Of a stretch of 22,724 nt of DNA, positions 1 through 6,480 are shown piece by piece. Numbering within the stretch: the stretch's first letter is position 1; every line of letters starts with the position of its first letter. The position numbers were made by a program, and so were the translations under genes. Source of the DNA: an uncultured Planctomycetaceae bacterium (GTDB taxonomy: Bacteria; Planctomycetota; Planctomycetia; Pirellulales; UBA1268); NCBI GenBank assembly GCA_903885855.1, contig CAISKG010000270.1, positions 1 to 22,724 on the forward strand. Direction: 5' to 3'. The notes under the pieces were generated by a model. That model saw only the letters and a program-made list of their open reading frames with translations. It made no database searches and had not been told where the DNA came from.

Positions 1-2
1 CG

Positions 3-599
3 ACCGCGGCCGACACGATCACGGCGCTCGCGGCCGCGGCCGCGGCGCGCGGCGCGGCGGCGCGGGTGGCGCTCGTGGCGGTCGCCGCGCGGGTCGTGAC
101 GCCCTCCGATTTCAACGCCGCGCTCGACGAAGGGCTCAACAAGTCGGATCTCCTCTCGCGCACCACGCTCGACCTCGCGGCGTCGCTCCGCGCCGCGGCC
201 CCCGCCGAGGAGGCGCTGGTGTGGTGCGACCGCCACGGCGGCCGCAAGGCCTACGCCGGACTCGTGGCCCGGCACTTCGACACGACGCTGCCGCAGGTGC
301 TCGAGGAGACGGCGCGCCGCAGCCGCTACCGGATCGCGGCCGCCGGCGGGGTGGCGCCGGCGGAGGTCGACTTCTCGGTGGGGGGCGAGGCGCGCCTCCC
401 GGTGGCGCTGGCGAGCATGACGGCCAAGTACCTGCGCGAGCTTTCGATGGAGGCCTTCAACGCCCACTGGTGCGGGGCGCTGCCGGGCCTGCGCCCCACG
501 GCGGGCTACCCCGTCGACGCCCGGCGCTGGTTCGACGAGGCGGCCCCGGCCCTCCGCGCCGCGGGCCTGCCGGACGGCGCGGTGTGGCGCCGGGCGTGA
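3..599 (+). CDS. Conserved protein resembling RNase HII, C-terminal part (5' end outside window)
   Basis: The reading frame is open from the first bases of the window, so the start lies upstream and about 198 C-terminal residues are visible. The segment has an Ala-rich stretch, then a region with V-W-C-D-R-H-G-G-R-K-x-Y, and near the end A-S-M-T-A-K-Y-L-R-E followed by G-L-R-P-T-A-G-Y-P-V-D-A-R-R. This order loosely resembles the second half of RNase HII (A-S-I-x-A-K-x-x-R-D, then a G-Y-x-T-x-A-H element), which would make it a divergent RNase H-fold nuclease of RNA-DNA hybrids. The first catalytic acidic residues of such a fold would lie outside the window, so activity cannot be judged. I think similar proteins occur in other planctomycetes, from memory only. 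The coding frame is well supported; the function is a guess. Confidence 0.6.
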   Translation, partial: TAADTITALAAAAAARGAAARVALVAVAARVVTPSDFNAALDEGLNKSDLLSRTTLDLAASLRAAAPAEEALVWCDRHGGRKAYAGLVARHFDTTLPQVLEETARRSRYRIAAAGGVAPAEVDFSVGGEARLPVALASMTAKYLRELSMEAFNAHWCGALPGLRPTAGYPVDARRWFDEAAPALRAAGLPDGAVWRRA

Positions 600-601
600 A
601 C

Positions 602-630
602 TTGTCCGCCGCCCACGGCGGCCCCACAAT
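602..630 (+). promoter_or_regulatory. Candidate sigma-70 promoter for sixA
   Basis: A -35-like TTGTCC (602-607) and a -10-like CACAAT (625-630) are separated by 17 bp. Each matches consensus at 4 of 6 positions. The start of transcription would fall near 637, about 24 nt before the ATG at 661. The spacer contains a CCGCC-CAC-GGCGG hairpin that could also help end transcription of the upstream gene. This is by eye only. Confidence 0.35.
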
Positions 631-660
631 GCCATCCCCCACGCACCGCACCGGGACGCC

Positions 661-1155
661 ATGCCGACGCTCACCACCTCGCTCGCGATCATCCGCCACG
701 CCTGGGCCGAGGATCCCGCCCCCGACATCGACGACTTCCACCGCCGTCTCACCAAGCCGGGGCGGAAGCGATTCGTGAAGTTCGTCCGCCGGCTCGGCGA
801 GGCGGGGCTGGGCTTCGACCTCGTGGCCACCAGTCCCCTGGTGCGCTGCCGCGAGACGGCGGAGATCCTCGCCGAGGAACTGGAGCTGCGCCGCGAGATC
901 GCCGTCGTCGACGCGCTGGCCCCGGGCTCCGACTGGCAGGCCCTCGTGGAATGGACGATCCAGCAGGATGCCTCCCGGGTGGCCTGGGTCGGGCACGCGC
1001 CCTGCGTGGGCAGGCTCGCGGCGCTCACCATCGGCGACGGCAGCGCGGCGATCCGGATGTCGAAGGGGGCCGTGGCGGCGATCCGGCTCGACGACGGCCT
1101 GGGGCAGTCGGGGGAGCTCGAGTGGCTGGCGACGGCGGGGCTGTTCGGCATCTGA
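661..1155 (+). CDS. sixA: SixA-type phosphohistidine phosphatase (histidine phosphatase superfamily)
   Basis: A 164-residue cytoplasmic protein, the usual size for SixA. SixA enzymes remove phosphate from phosphohistidine, for example on His-phosphotransfer domains or the nitrogen PTS protein NPr. The family motifs are present. The N-terminal catalytic histidine is R12-H13-A (the RHG/RHA motif). The phosphate-binding segment T-S-P-L-V-R62-C-R-E-T-A-E follows at about 57-68, and the second histidine lies in V-G-H112-A-P. The ATG at 661 places RHA at the standard distance from the N-terminus. The gene stands alone between a hairpin region and a candidate terminator and promoter, so it is probably its own transcription unit. 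No histidine kinase or PTS gene is nearby, so its partner is unknown. The family call is firm; the exact substrate is not. Confidence 0.85.
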   Translation: MPTLTTSLAIIRHAWAEDPAPDIDDFHRRLTKPGRKRFVKFVRRLGEAGLGFDLVATSPLVRCRETAEILAEELELRREIAVVDALAPGSDWQALVEWTIQQDASRVAWVGHAPCVGRLAALTIGDGSAAIRMSKGAVAAIRLDDGLGQSGELEWLATAGLFGI

Positions 1156-1199
1156 CCCCGCGCCGGCGATGCCGCCCGGGGCACGCACGCCGCCGCCGG

Positions 1200-1215
1200 G
1201 CGGGCCGCGGCCCGC
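1200..1215. terminator. GC palindrome, candidate terminator after sixA
   Basis: Positions 1200-1215 form a perfect 16-bp palindrome that can fold as a 6-bp GC stem with a CGCG loop, 45 bp downstream of the sixA stop. There is no T-run after it, so it would not be a classical intrinsic terminator. Confidence 0.25.
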
Positions 1216-1255
1216 GGCGCCCGGAAAAACCGGCCGCGGGGCGGCGGCACGGCGC

Positions 1256-1264
1256 TGGTAGAAT
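1256..1264 (+). promoter_or_regulatory. Candidate extended -10 promoter for the lipoprotein-ROK-lepA operon
   Basis: TGG-TAGAAT at 1256-1264 matches the extended -10 pattern TGn-TATAAT (5 of 6 in the hexamer). It stands out as one of very few AT-containing stretches in the 167-bp gap before the ATG at 1323. No -35 is visible, which fits an extended -10 promoter. The predicted start of transcription is near 1271. Confidence 0.35.
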
Positions 1265-1322
1265 GGTGGGTCTCTCCCCGCCCCGGCCGCATCCGTTCCC
1301 CGCCGCCGCCCCGGAATCCCCC

Positions 1323-1610
1323 ATGCGCCCCTCCGGATCCCCGACGCATGCCCCGACCGCGGCCCTCACCGCGCTGCTGCTGGCCTGTGCCGCCGGCTGC
1401 TCCTCCCCCGACCGCGGCCCCGAGACCGACGTGGTGGAGGTGGAGCGCATCGATCTGGTAGCGCCCGCGGGCGCTGACGACACGCCCGCAAGCGCTGACG
1501 GCACGCCCGCCGGCGCTGACGGCACGCCCGCCGGCGCCGCGGGCACGCCGACCGACGGCGCTGGCGCGCCGGTCTCCGCCGCCGGCCCGACGGCGCCCCC
1601 CGCCCCATGA
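1323..1610 (+). CDS. Small lipoprotein with heptapeptide repeats
   Basis: A 95-residue predicted lipoprotein. The N-terminus has a hydrophobic stretch (about residues 13-21) followed by two possible lipobox cysteines, C22 (L-L-A-C) and C26 (A-A-G-C), so it should be exported and lipid-anchored. After an acidic segment (about 33-45), residues from about 50 to 77 are tandem heptapeptides related to A-D-G-T-P-A-G, and the protein ends in a Pro/Ala-rich tail. There is no catalytic domain. The stop codon overlaps the start of the ROK gene as ATGA (1607-1610), so translation of the two is probably coupled. The gene is unrecognised; it may be a short surface lipoprotein. Coding is supported by the lipobox, the in-frame repeat and the ATGA coupling, but not by a known family. 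Confidence 0.65.
   Translation: MRPSGSPTHAPTAALTALLLACAAGCSSPDRGPETDVVEVERIDLVAPAGADDTPASADGTPAGADGTPAGAAGTPTDGAGAPVSAAGPTAPPAP
1471..1554 (+). repeat. Four 21-bp tandem repeats inside the lipoprotein gene
   Basis: Units begin at 1471, 1492, 1513 and 1534. Each is a variant of GCGCTGACGGCACGCCCGCC plus one base. The second and third differ only in their last two bases, while the first and fourth are more diverged. The 21-bp period keeps the reading frame and encodes seven-residue repeats, so copy number could change without a frameshift. Confidence 0.8.
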
Positions 1611-2707
1611 CCGTTCCCCCGGCATCCGCATCCGCCGTGTCCGACAGCACCCCGACCCACGATCCCGATTTCCGTCTGCCCGTGGCGGAAGCGCGCCATC
1701 CCCTCTGGGCGGGCGTCGACCTCGGCGGCACCGAGATCAAGGTGGGCATCGTCGACGACGACGGGCGGACGCTCGCCTTCCGCAGCGAGGACACGCTGGT
1801 GGAGCTCGGACCGGAGGACGTCTGCCGGCGGATGGGGACGGCGGTGCTCGAACTGGCGCAGGCCATCGGCGTCGACCCCTCGGCCATCCGCGGCGTCGGC
1901 CTGGGAACCCCCGGCCCGCAGGATCTCCCCGGCGGCTTCATCATCAAGGCGGGCAATCTGCCCGGCTTCGACGGATTCAAGGTGCGGGATCGCGTGGCCC
2001 ATCACTGCGGCCGCCCCGTGACCTTCGCCAACGACGCCACCGCCGCCGGCTTCGGCGAGCACTGGATCGGCGCCGGCCGGGGGAAGCCGAGCCTCCTCCT
2101 CCTCACCCTCGGCACCGGGATCGGCGGCTCGATCGTCCTCGGCGAGGAGACGCTCGACGGCGCCAACAGCCACGCCTCCGAATGCGGCCACGTCATCGTC
2201 GACCCCTCCCCCTCGGCGCGGATGTGCCCCTGCGAGCGGAGCGGCCACCTCGAGGCCTACGCCAGCGCCAAGTCGATCGTATCGATGGCCGACGAGGCGA
2301 TCGCGGCGGGCCGGGCGCCGCGCCTCGCCGAGGCCCGGGCCGTGGCCAAGAAGGGGCGGCTCAACACGAAGATCATCGGCCAGTTGGCCCGCGAGGGGGA
2401 CGAGCCGTCGCTCGAGATCCTCGACGACGCGGCCCGCTGGCTCGGTATCGGCATCACCACGCTCCTCCACACGCTCGATCCGGCGATCGTCCTCCTCGGC
2501 GGGGCGATGACCTTCGGCGGCGAGCAGGACCCCGTCGGCGGCCGGTTCCTCGAGGGTGTGCGCGCCGAGGTGCGTGCCCGGGCCTTCCCGCTCCTCGCCG
2601 AGCGCACGACGATCCGCTTCGCGACCCTCGGCGGCCACGCCGGCTTCATCGGCGCCGCCGGCAAGGCGCGGGCCGCCCACCGCCGCCCCTCCCCGACCAC
2701 CCCCTGA
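1607..2707 (+). CDS. ROK-family sugar kinase (glucokinase-like)
   Basis: A 366-residue cytoplasmic ROK protein, predicted to phosphorylate a hexose (glucose or an N-acetyl-hexosamine) with ATP. Visible motifs are the phosphate-1 loop D38-L-G-G-T-E-I-K, N142-D143 (the catalytic aspartate of the family), the ATP-binding G-T-G-I-G-G at 169-174, and the ROK metal site starting at G-H195. The metal site reads C207-P-C209-x4-H214-L-E216 where most ROK proteins have C-x-C-G-x-x-G-C-x-E, so the third cysteine is histidine, still a possible zinc ligand. An N-terminal extension of about 30 residues precedes the kinase fold. There is no N-terminal helix-turn-helix, so this is a kinase and not a NagC/XylR-type repressor. 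It overlaps the lipoprotein gene by 4 bp and lies 12 bp before lepA. The exact sugar cannot be read from sequence. Confidence 0.88.
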   Translation: MTVPPASASAVSDSTPTHDPDFRLPVAEARHPLWAGVDLGGTEIKVGIVDDDGRTLAFRSEDTLVELGPEDVCRRMGTAVLELAQAIGVDPSAIRGVGLGTPGPQDLPGGFIIKAGNLPGFDGFKVRDRVAHHCGRPVTFANDATAAGFGEHWIGAGRGKPSLLLLTLGTGIGGSIVLGEETLDGANSHASECGHVIVDPSPSARMCPCERSGHLEAYASAKSIVSMADEAIAAGRAPRLAEARAVAKKGRLNTKIIGQLAREGDEPSLEILDDAARWLGIGITTLLHTLDPAIVLLGGAMTFGGEQDPVGGRFLEGVRAEVRARAFPLLAERTTIRFATLGGHAGFIGAAGKARAAHRRPSPTTP

Positions 2708-2719
2708 CCGGTCCCACCC

Positions 2720-4534
2720 ATGCCCATCGACTGCAAGCACATCCGCAACTTCTCCATCATCGCCCACATCGACCACGGCAAGAGCACGCTGGCCGACCGG
2801 CTGCTGGAGTGGACGGGCACGGTGGAGAAGCGGCAGCTCAAGGAGCAGATGCTCGACGACATGGAGCTCGAGCGGCAGCGCGGGATCACGATCAAGGCCC
2901 GCGCGGTGCGCATGGAATACCGCCACCAGGGGGAGATCTACGAGCTCAACCTGATCGACACCCCCGGGCACGTCGACTTCCACTACGAGGTGTCGCGGAG
3001 CCTGGCCTGCTGCGAGGGGGCGGTGCTGCTGGTCGACGCCTTCCAGGGCGTCGAGGCGCAGACGGTCGCCAACGCCTACGCGGCCATCGGCCAGAACCTC
3101 ACGATCGTGCCGGTGATCAACAAGGTGGATCTGGTCCACGCCCGCGTCGACGAGGTGCTGGCGGAGATGGAGCAGAGCCTGGCGATCGACCCCTCCGAGG
3201 TCATCAAGGCCAGCGCCAAGGCGGGCATCGGCATCGAGGACCTGCTGGCGGCGATCGTGGAGCGGATCCCGCCGCCCCAGGGCGATCCCGACGCCACCCT
3301 GCAGGCGATGATCTTCGACAGCCACTACGACAGCTACCGCGGCGCCATCTGCTACGTGCGCATCGTCGACGGCACGATCAGGAAGGGGCAGAAGATCCGC
3401 TTCCTCGAGACCGCCACCACCCACGAGGTGCTCGAGCTGGGGCAGTTCGTGCCGCAGCGCCGGGCCTGCGAGGCGCTCGGCCCCGGCGAGGTGGGCTACC
3501 TCGTGTGCAACATCAAGGACGTCAAGCAGGTCCACATCGGCGACACGGTGACGATCCCCGGCGAGGACGGCGCCTCCCCCCTCCCCGGCTACAAGGCGCC
3601 GCAGCGGATGGTGTACTGCGGCCTCTACCCCTCCGAGGGGGAGAACTTCGAGGAGCTGCGCGACGCGCTGGAGAAGCTGGCCATCAACGACCCGTCGTTC
3701 GAGTTCGCACCGGAATCGAGCGAGGCGCTCGGGTTCGGCTTCCGCTGCGGATTCCTCGGCCTCCTCCACATGGAGATCATCCAGCAGCGGCTCGAGAAGG
3801 AGGCCGATCTCGACCTCGTGCAGACGGCGCCCAACGTCACCTACCAGATCCTGAAAGTCGACGGGGAGACGATCGAGATCACCAATCCCCAGGACGTGCC
3901 CGACACCGGACAGATCGAGGAATTCCGCCAGCCGATCGTGCGCACCAATTTCCTCGTCCCCGTGGAGCACATCGGGCCGATCATGCAGCTGTGCACCGAC
4001 CGGCGCGGCACCTACCTCAAGACCGAGTACCTCTCGCCGACCCGGGCCATGCTGACGTTCGACCTGCCGCTGGCCGAGGTGATCTACGACCTCCACGACA
4101 AGCTCAAGAGCGTGACGCGCGGCTACGGCACGATGGACTACGAGCTCGTCGGCTACTTCCCCGCCGACCTCGTCCGCCTCGACATCCTCGTCGGCGGCAA
4201 GAAGGTCGACGCCCTGTCGATCATCTGCGACCGCCGCGACGCCGACCGCCGCGGCCGGGCGATCGTGAAGAAACTCCGCGGCGAGATCGACCGCCACATG
4301 TTCGAGGTGGCCCTGCAGGCGGCGATCGGCACGAAGGTCATCGCCCGCGAGACGATCTCGGCGATGCGGAAGAACGTCACCGCCAAGTGCTACGGCGGCG
4401 ACATCTCCCGCAAGAAGAAACTGTGGGCCAAGCAGAAGGAGGGCAAGAAGCGGATGAAGAGCGTCGGCAGCGTCGACATCCCGCAGAAGGCCTTCATGGC
4501 GGTCCTCGACACCGGCTCCGACCGGCAGTCGTAG
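2720..4534 (+). CDS. lepA: Elongation factor 4 (LepA), ribosome back-translocase GTPase
   Basis: A 604-residue translational GTPase of standard LepA length. The P-loop is A15-H-I-D-H-G-K-S-T23, switch I contains R-G-I-T-I (54-58), the G3 motif is D80-T-P-G-H84, and G4 is N-K-V-D near 134. EF-G-like domains follow. The LepA-specific C-terminal domain ends with S-V-D-I-P-Q-K-A-F-M-A-V-L, the diagnostic finish of the family. LepA acts on stalled or mistranslocated ribosomes and in 30S maturation. The start is the ATG 12 bp after the ROK stop. There is no clear Shine-Dalgarno, so translation may depend on coupling to the upstream gene. A strong GC hairpin follows the stop. This is the most certain identification in the window. 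Confidence 0.98.
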   Translation: MPIDCKHIRNFSIIAHIDHGKSTLADRLLEWTGTVEKRQLKEQMLDDMELERQRGITIKARAVRMEYRHQGEIYELNLIDTPGHVDFHYEVSRSLACCEGAVLLVDAFQGVEAQTVANAYAAIGQNLTIVPVINKVDLVHARVDEVLAEMEQSLAIDPSEVIKASAKAGIGIEDLLAAIVERIPPPQGDPDATLQAMIFDSHYDSYRGAICYVRIVDGTIRKGQKIRFLETATTHEVLELGQFVPQRRACEALGPGEVGYLVCNIKDVKQVHIGDTVTIPGEDGASPLPGYKAPQRMVYCGLYPSEGENFEELRDALEKLAINDPSFEFAPESSEALGFGFRCGFLGLLHMEIIQQRLEKEADLDLVQTAPNVTYQILKVDGETIEITNPQDVPDTGQIEEFRQPIVRTNFLVPVEHIGPIMQLCTDRRGTYLKTEYLSPTRAMLTFDLPLAEVIYDLHDKLKSVTRGYGTMDYELVGYFPADLVRLDILVGGKKVDALSIICDRRDADRRGRAIVKKLRGEIDRHMFEVALQAAIGTKVIARETISAMRKNVTAKCYGGDISRKKKLWAKQKEGKKRMKSVGSVDIPQKAFMAVLDTGSDRQS

Positions 4535-4553
4535 CGGGCCGTGGACGACGTGA

Positions 4554-4577
4554 TCCGCCGCCGGTTCCGGCGGCGGA
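4554..4577 (+). terminator. Perfect 11-bp hairpin after lepA, probable terminator
   Basis: TCCGCCGCCGG, a TT loop and the exact reverse complement form a 24-bp inverted repeat beginning 20 bp after the lepA stop. No U-tract follows. The position between two genes and the perfect stem support termination or 3'-end stabilisation of the lepA operon mRNA. Confidence 0.5.
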
Positions 4578-4583
4578 CGCGCC

Positions 4584-4608
4584 CCGAAACAATGTTCGCT
4601 TGTTCCGG
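4584..4608. promoter_or_regulatory. Imperfect inverted repeat upstream of the esterase gene
   Basis: CCG-A-AACAA (4584-4592) and TTGTT-C-CGG (4600-4608) pair over 8 of 9 positions around a 7-nt loop. It is an AT-containing island in very GC-rich DNA, 65 bp before the esterase ATG. Within it, CGAA-ACAATG-TTCG is nearly palindromic and resembles a Gram-positive-type LexA box at most positions. It may be an operator or a leader hairpin; no regulator is identified. Confidence 0.3.
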
Positions 4609-4672
4609 TGTCGCCGACGTGGATGACGTTCCCCACGGCCAGGCAGCCCGTTCCTTCCCGGAGCCCCGCGCC

Positions 4673-5647
4673 ATGCGCCCCGCCGCCCCGATCCGACTCG
4701 CCCTCCTCGCCCTTTCGGCGGCGCTCGTGGTGCCGTTCTCGGCGGCGCCCACGGTCGCGCAGGACGTCGACCACGATCGCGACTACGTCCTCTCCGCCAC
4801 GAGCACCGCGCGGGGCGAGGGGGTCGCCGCGGGTTCCACGCGCATGGTCGTGCACGCGAGCCAGGGGGTCTTTCCGGGGACGGTGCGCCGGGTGTGGATC
4901 CACCTCCCCGCCGAGGCAGTGCTCGCGAAGGTGGGGGACGAGGGGCTCGCCGTGATGGTCTTCCAGGACGGCCACGCCTACGTCGACGAGGCGGGGCAGT
5001 TCCGCGTGCCGATCGTCCTCGACAATCTCGTCCATGCCGGGAGGATCCCGCCGATGGCGGCGATCTTCGTCGACCCGGGCCACACCGGCGGCGACCTGCC
5101 GGGGGAGAAGCCGGGCTGGCAGCCGGCGCCGAACAACCGCAGCCTGGAGTACGACACGCTCTCGCCGGACTACGCCACGTTCCTCGAGGAATCGATCCTC
5201 CCCCTGGCGGCGTCCGACGAGCGCCTCCGCGCGGCCGGCGTGAAGCTCACCGCCGACCCCGCCCGGCGCGCCATCGGCGGCATCTCCTCGGGGGGGATCT
5301 GCGCGTTCACCGTGGCCTTCGAGCGTCCCGACCTGTTCCGCAAGGTGCTCTCGCACGTCGGCAGCTTCACCGACATCCGCGGCGGCGACCACTATCCGTC
5401 GCTCGTGCGCCAGTCGAAGGAGAACCCGAAGCCGATCCGGGTCTTCCTCCAGGCCGGCGAGCACGACCTCGACAACCGCCACGGCCACTGGTGGCTCGGC
5501 AACCTCCAGATGGAGAAGGCGCTCGCCTTCTCCGGCTACGACCACAAGCTCGTCGGCGGCGTCGGCGGCCACAACGGCCGGCACGGCGGCGCGATCCTGC
5601 CGGAGAGCCTGGAGTGGCTGTGGCGTGGGGCGGACGACGGCCGTTGA
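4673..5647 (+). CDS. Exported alpha/beta-hydrolase esterase (enterochelin-esterase/esterase D-like)
   Basis: A 324-residue protein with a signal peptide (hydrophobic core about 7-22, likely cleavage after the T-V-A around residue 29). The mature part has the esterase D / Fes-type alpha/beta-hydrolase layout. V-W-I-H-L-P-A (about 74-80) is the first strand, and M-V-F-Q-D-G (about 95-100) is typical of the Fes-like group. The nucleophile elbow is G203-I-S205-S-G207, a probable acid is D265 in G-E-H-D-L-D, and the catalytic histidine is probably H300 in G-G-H-N. Relatives hydrolyse siderophore esters, feruloyl or acetyl groups on sugars, or other short esters; the substrate here is unknown. The ATG at 4673 is the start that gives a complete signal peptide. 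It is monocistronic between hairpins. The planctomycete habit of degrading decorated polysaccharides makes a carbohydrate esterase plausible, but that is inference. Confidence 0.85.
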   Translation: MRPAAPIRLALLALSAALVVPFSAAPTVAQDVDHDRDYVLSATSTARGEGVAAGSTRMVVHASQGVFPGTVRRVWIHLPAEAVLAKVGDEGLAVMVFQDGHAYVDEAGQFRVPIVLDNLVHAGRIPPMAAIFVDPGHTGGDLPGEKPGWQPAPNNRSLEYDTLSPDYATFLEESILPLAASDERLRAAGVKLTADPARRAIGGISSGGICAFTVAFERPDLFRKVLSHVGSFTDIRGGDHYPSLVRQSKENPKPIRVFLQAGEHDLDNRHGHWWLGNLQMEKALAFSGYDHKLVGGVGGHNGRHGGAILPESLEWLWRGADDGR

Positions 5648-5710
5648 GCGGGCCGGTCGGGCCGGCAACGCTCCTTATCCGGGCCAGGTCGGCCGCCGCG
5701 CCTCGACAGC

Positions 5711-5793
5711 CGGCGCTCGAGCGCCGACATTGGTGGCGCCCCCGGCACCTGACCGGCCGCTCGTCCGCGGCCGGGGGAGGCCGCGGCGCCACC
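5711..5793. terminator. Nested GC hairpins between the esterase and TPR genes
   Basis: Three structures fall in the 179-bp gap: a perfect 16-bp palindrome at 5711-5726; an 8-bp stem CCGGCCGC/GCGGCCGG at 5753-5760 and 5767-5774 with a TCGTCC loop; and an outer 9-bp arm pair GGTGGCGCC/GGCGCCACC at 5732-5740 and 5785-5793 enclosing it. Together they could terminate the esterase transcript or form a structured leader for the next gene. There is no T-tract. Confidence 0.35.
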
Positions 5794-5826
5794 CCCGGAG
5801 CCGCGGACCCCCTCCGCCGCAACCCC

Positions 5827-6480
5827 ATGTCGCGCCTCACCCGCCCCTGGCTCCTCGCCGGCGTGGCCTTCGCCGCCGCCGCCTCGCTCGTCACGGCCCG
5901 GGAGCAGGACGGCGCGGGGCTCTTCAAGAGCGGCGTCGACCTCCTCTTCGCCGCCAAGCCGGCGGAGTCGGCGGAGGCCTTCGACGAGCTGGTGAAGCTG
6001 CGGCCGGCGATCGAGCCCGAGCTCTGGCAGCGCGGGCTCGCGCTCTACTACGCGGGGCGCTACGCCGACGGCGTCCGGCAGTTCGAGCGCCACAAGGAGG
6101 TGAATCCGGCCGACGTGGAAAACGTCACCTGGCACTTCGCCTGTCTGGCGAGAGACGCCGACGTGGAGACGGCGCGGAAGGCGCTGCTGCCGGTCGGCGA
6201 CGACGCACGCGTGCCGATGAAGCAGGTCCTCGAGCTCTACCGCGGCGAGGGATCGGAGGAGGCGGTGCTGGCCGCCGCCGACGCCGGCCCCGAATCGGCC
6301 CGGCGCAACCAGCGCTGCTACGCGCACCTCTACCTCGGCCTGCTGGCGGAGGCCGAGGGGGACGAGGCCGCGGCCGCCCGCCACATGGCGCTGGCGGCGG
6401 GCCGCTACCGGATGGACCACTTCATGGGGAAGATCGCCCAGCTCCACTGCCGTCTGCGCGGCTGGAAGCCCGCGGAGTGA
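5827..6480 (+). CDS. Exported TPR-like repeat protein
   Basis: A 217-residue protein with an N-terminal signal peptide (R-rich start, hydrophobic core about 8-22, likely cleavage after T-A around residue 24). The mature part is helical with TPR-like pairs. L-F-K-S-G-V-D-L-L-F-A-A-K-P-A-E-S-A-E-A-F-D-E-L-V-type spacing appears near 31-56, and a G-L-A-L-Y-Y-A-G-R-Y-A-D-G-V-R-Q-F-E element near 67-84 matches the TPR pattern of small and aromatic residues. A third pair lies near 160-185. It is probably a periplasmic scaffold with no enzymatic activity; the partner is unknown. The start at 5827 is the one that provides a signal peptide. The last 59 bp overlap the 3' end of the convergent MATE gene, which is unusual but keeps both frames intact. 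Confidence 0.75.
   Translation: MSRLTRPWLLAGVAFAAAASLVTAREQDGAGLFKSGVDLLFAAKPAESAEAFDELVKLRPAIEPELWQRGLALYYAGRYADGVRQFERHKEVNPADVENVTWHFACLARDADVETARKALLPVGDDARVPMKQVLELYRGEGSEEAVLAAADAGPESARRNQRCYAHLYLGLLAEAEGDEAAAARHMALAAGRYRMDHFMGKIAQLHCRLRGWKPAE

Noticed and set aside
2182..4626. An 814-codon plus-strand frame overlapping ROK and lepA
   Set aside because: It is out of frame with both well-supported genes and reads as Arg/Pro/Gly-rich noise.
1025..5668. A 1547-codon open frame on the minus strand antisense to sixA, ROK, lepA and the esterase
   Set aside because: Its translation is low-complexity and rich in Val, Asp, His, Arg and Glu, without any family motif. Long antisense frames arise from the third-position GC bias of the true genes.
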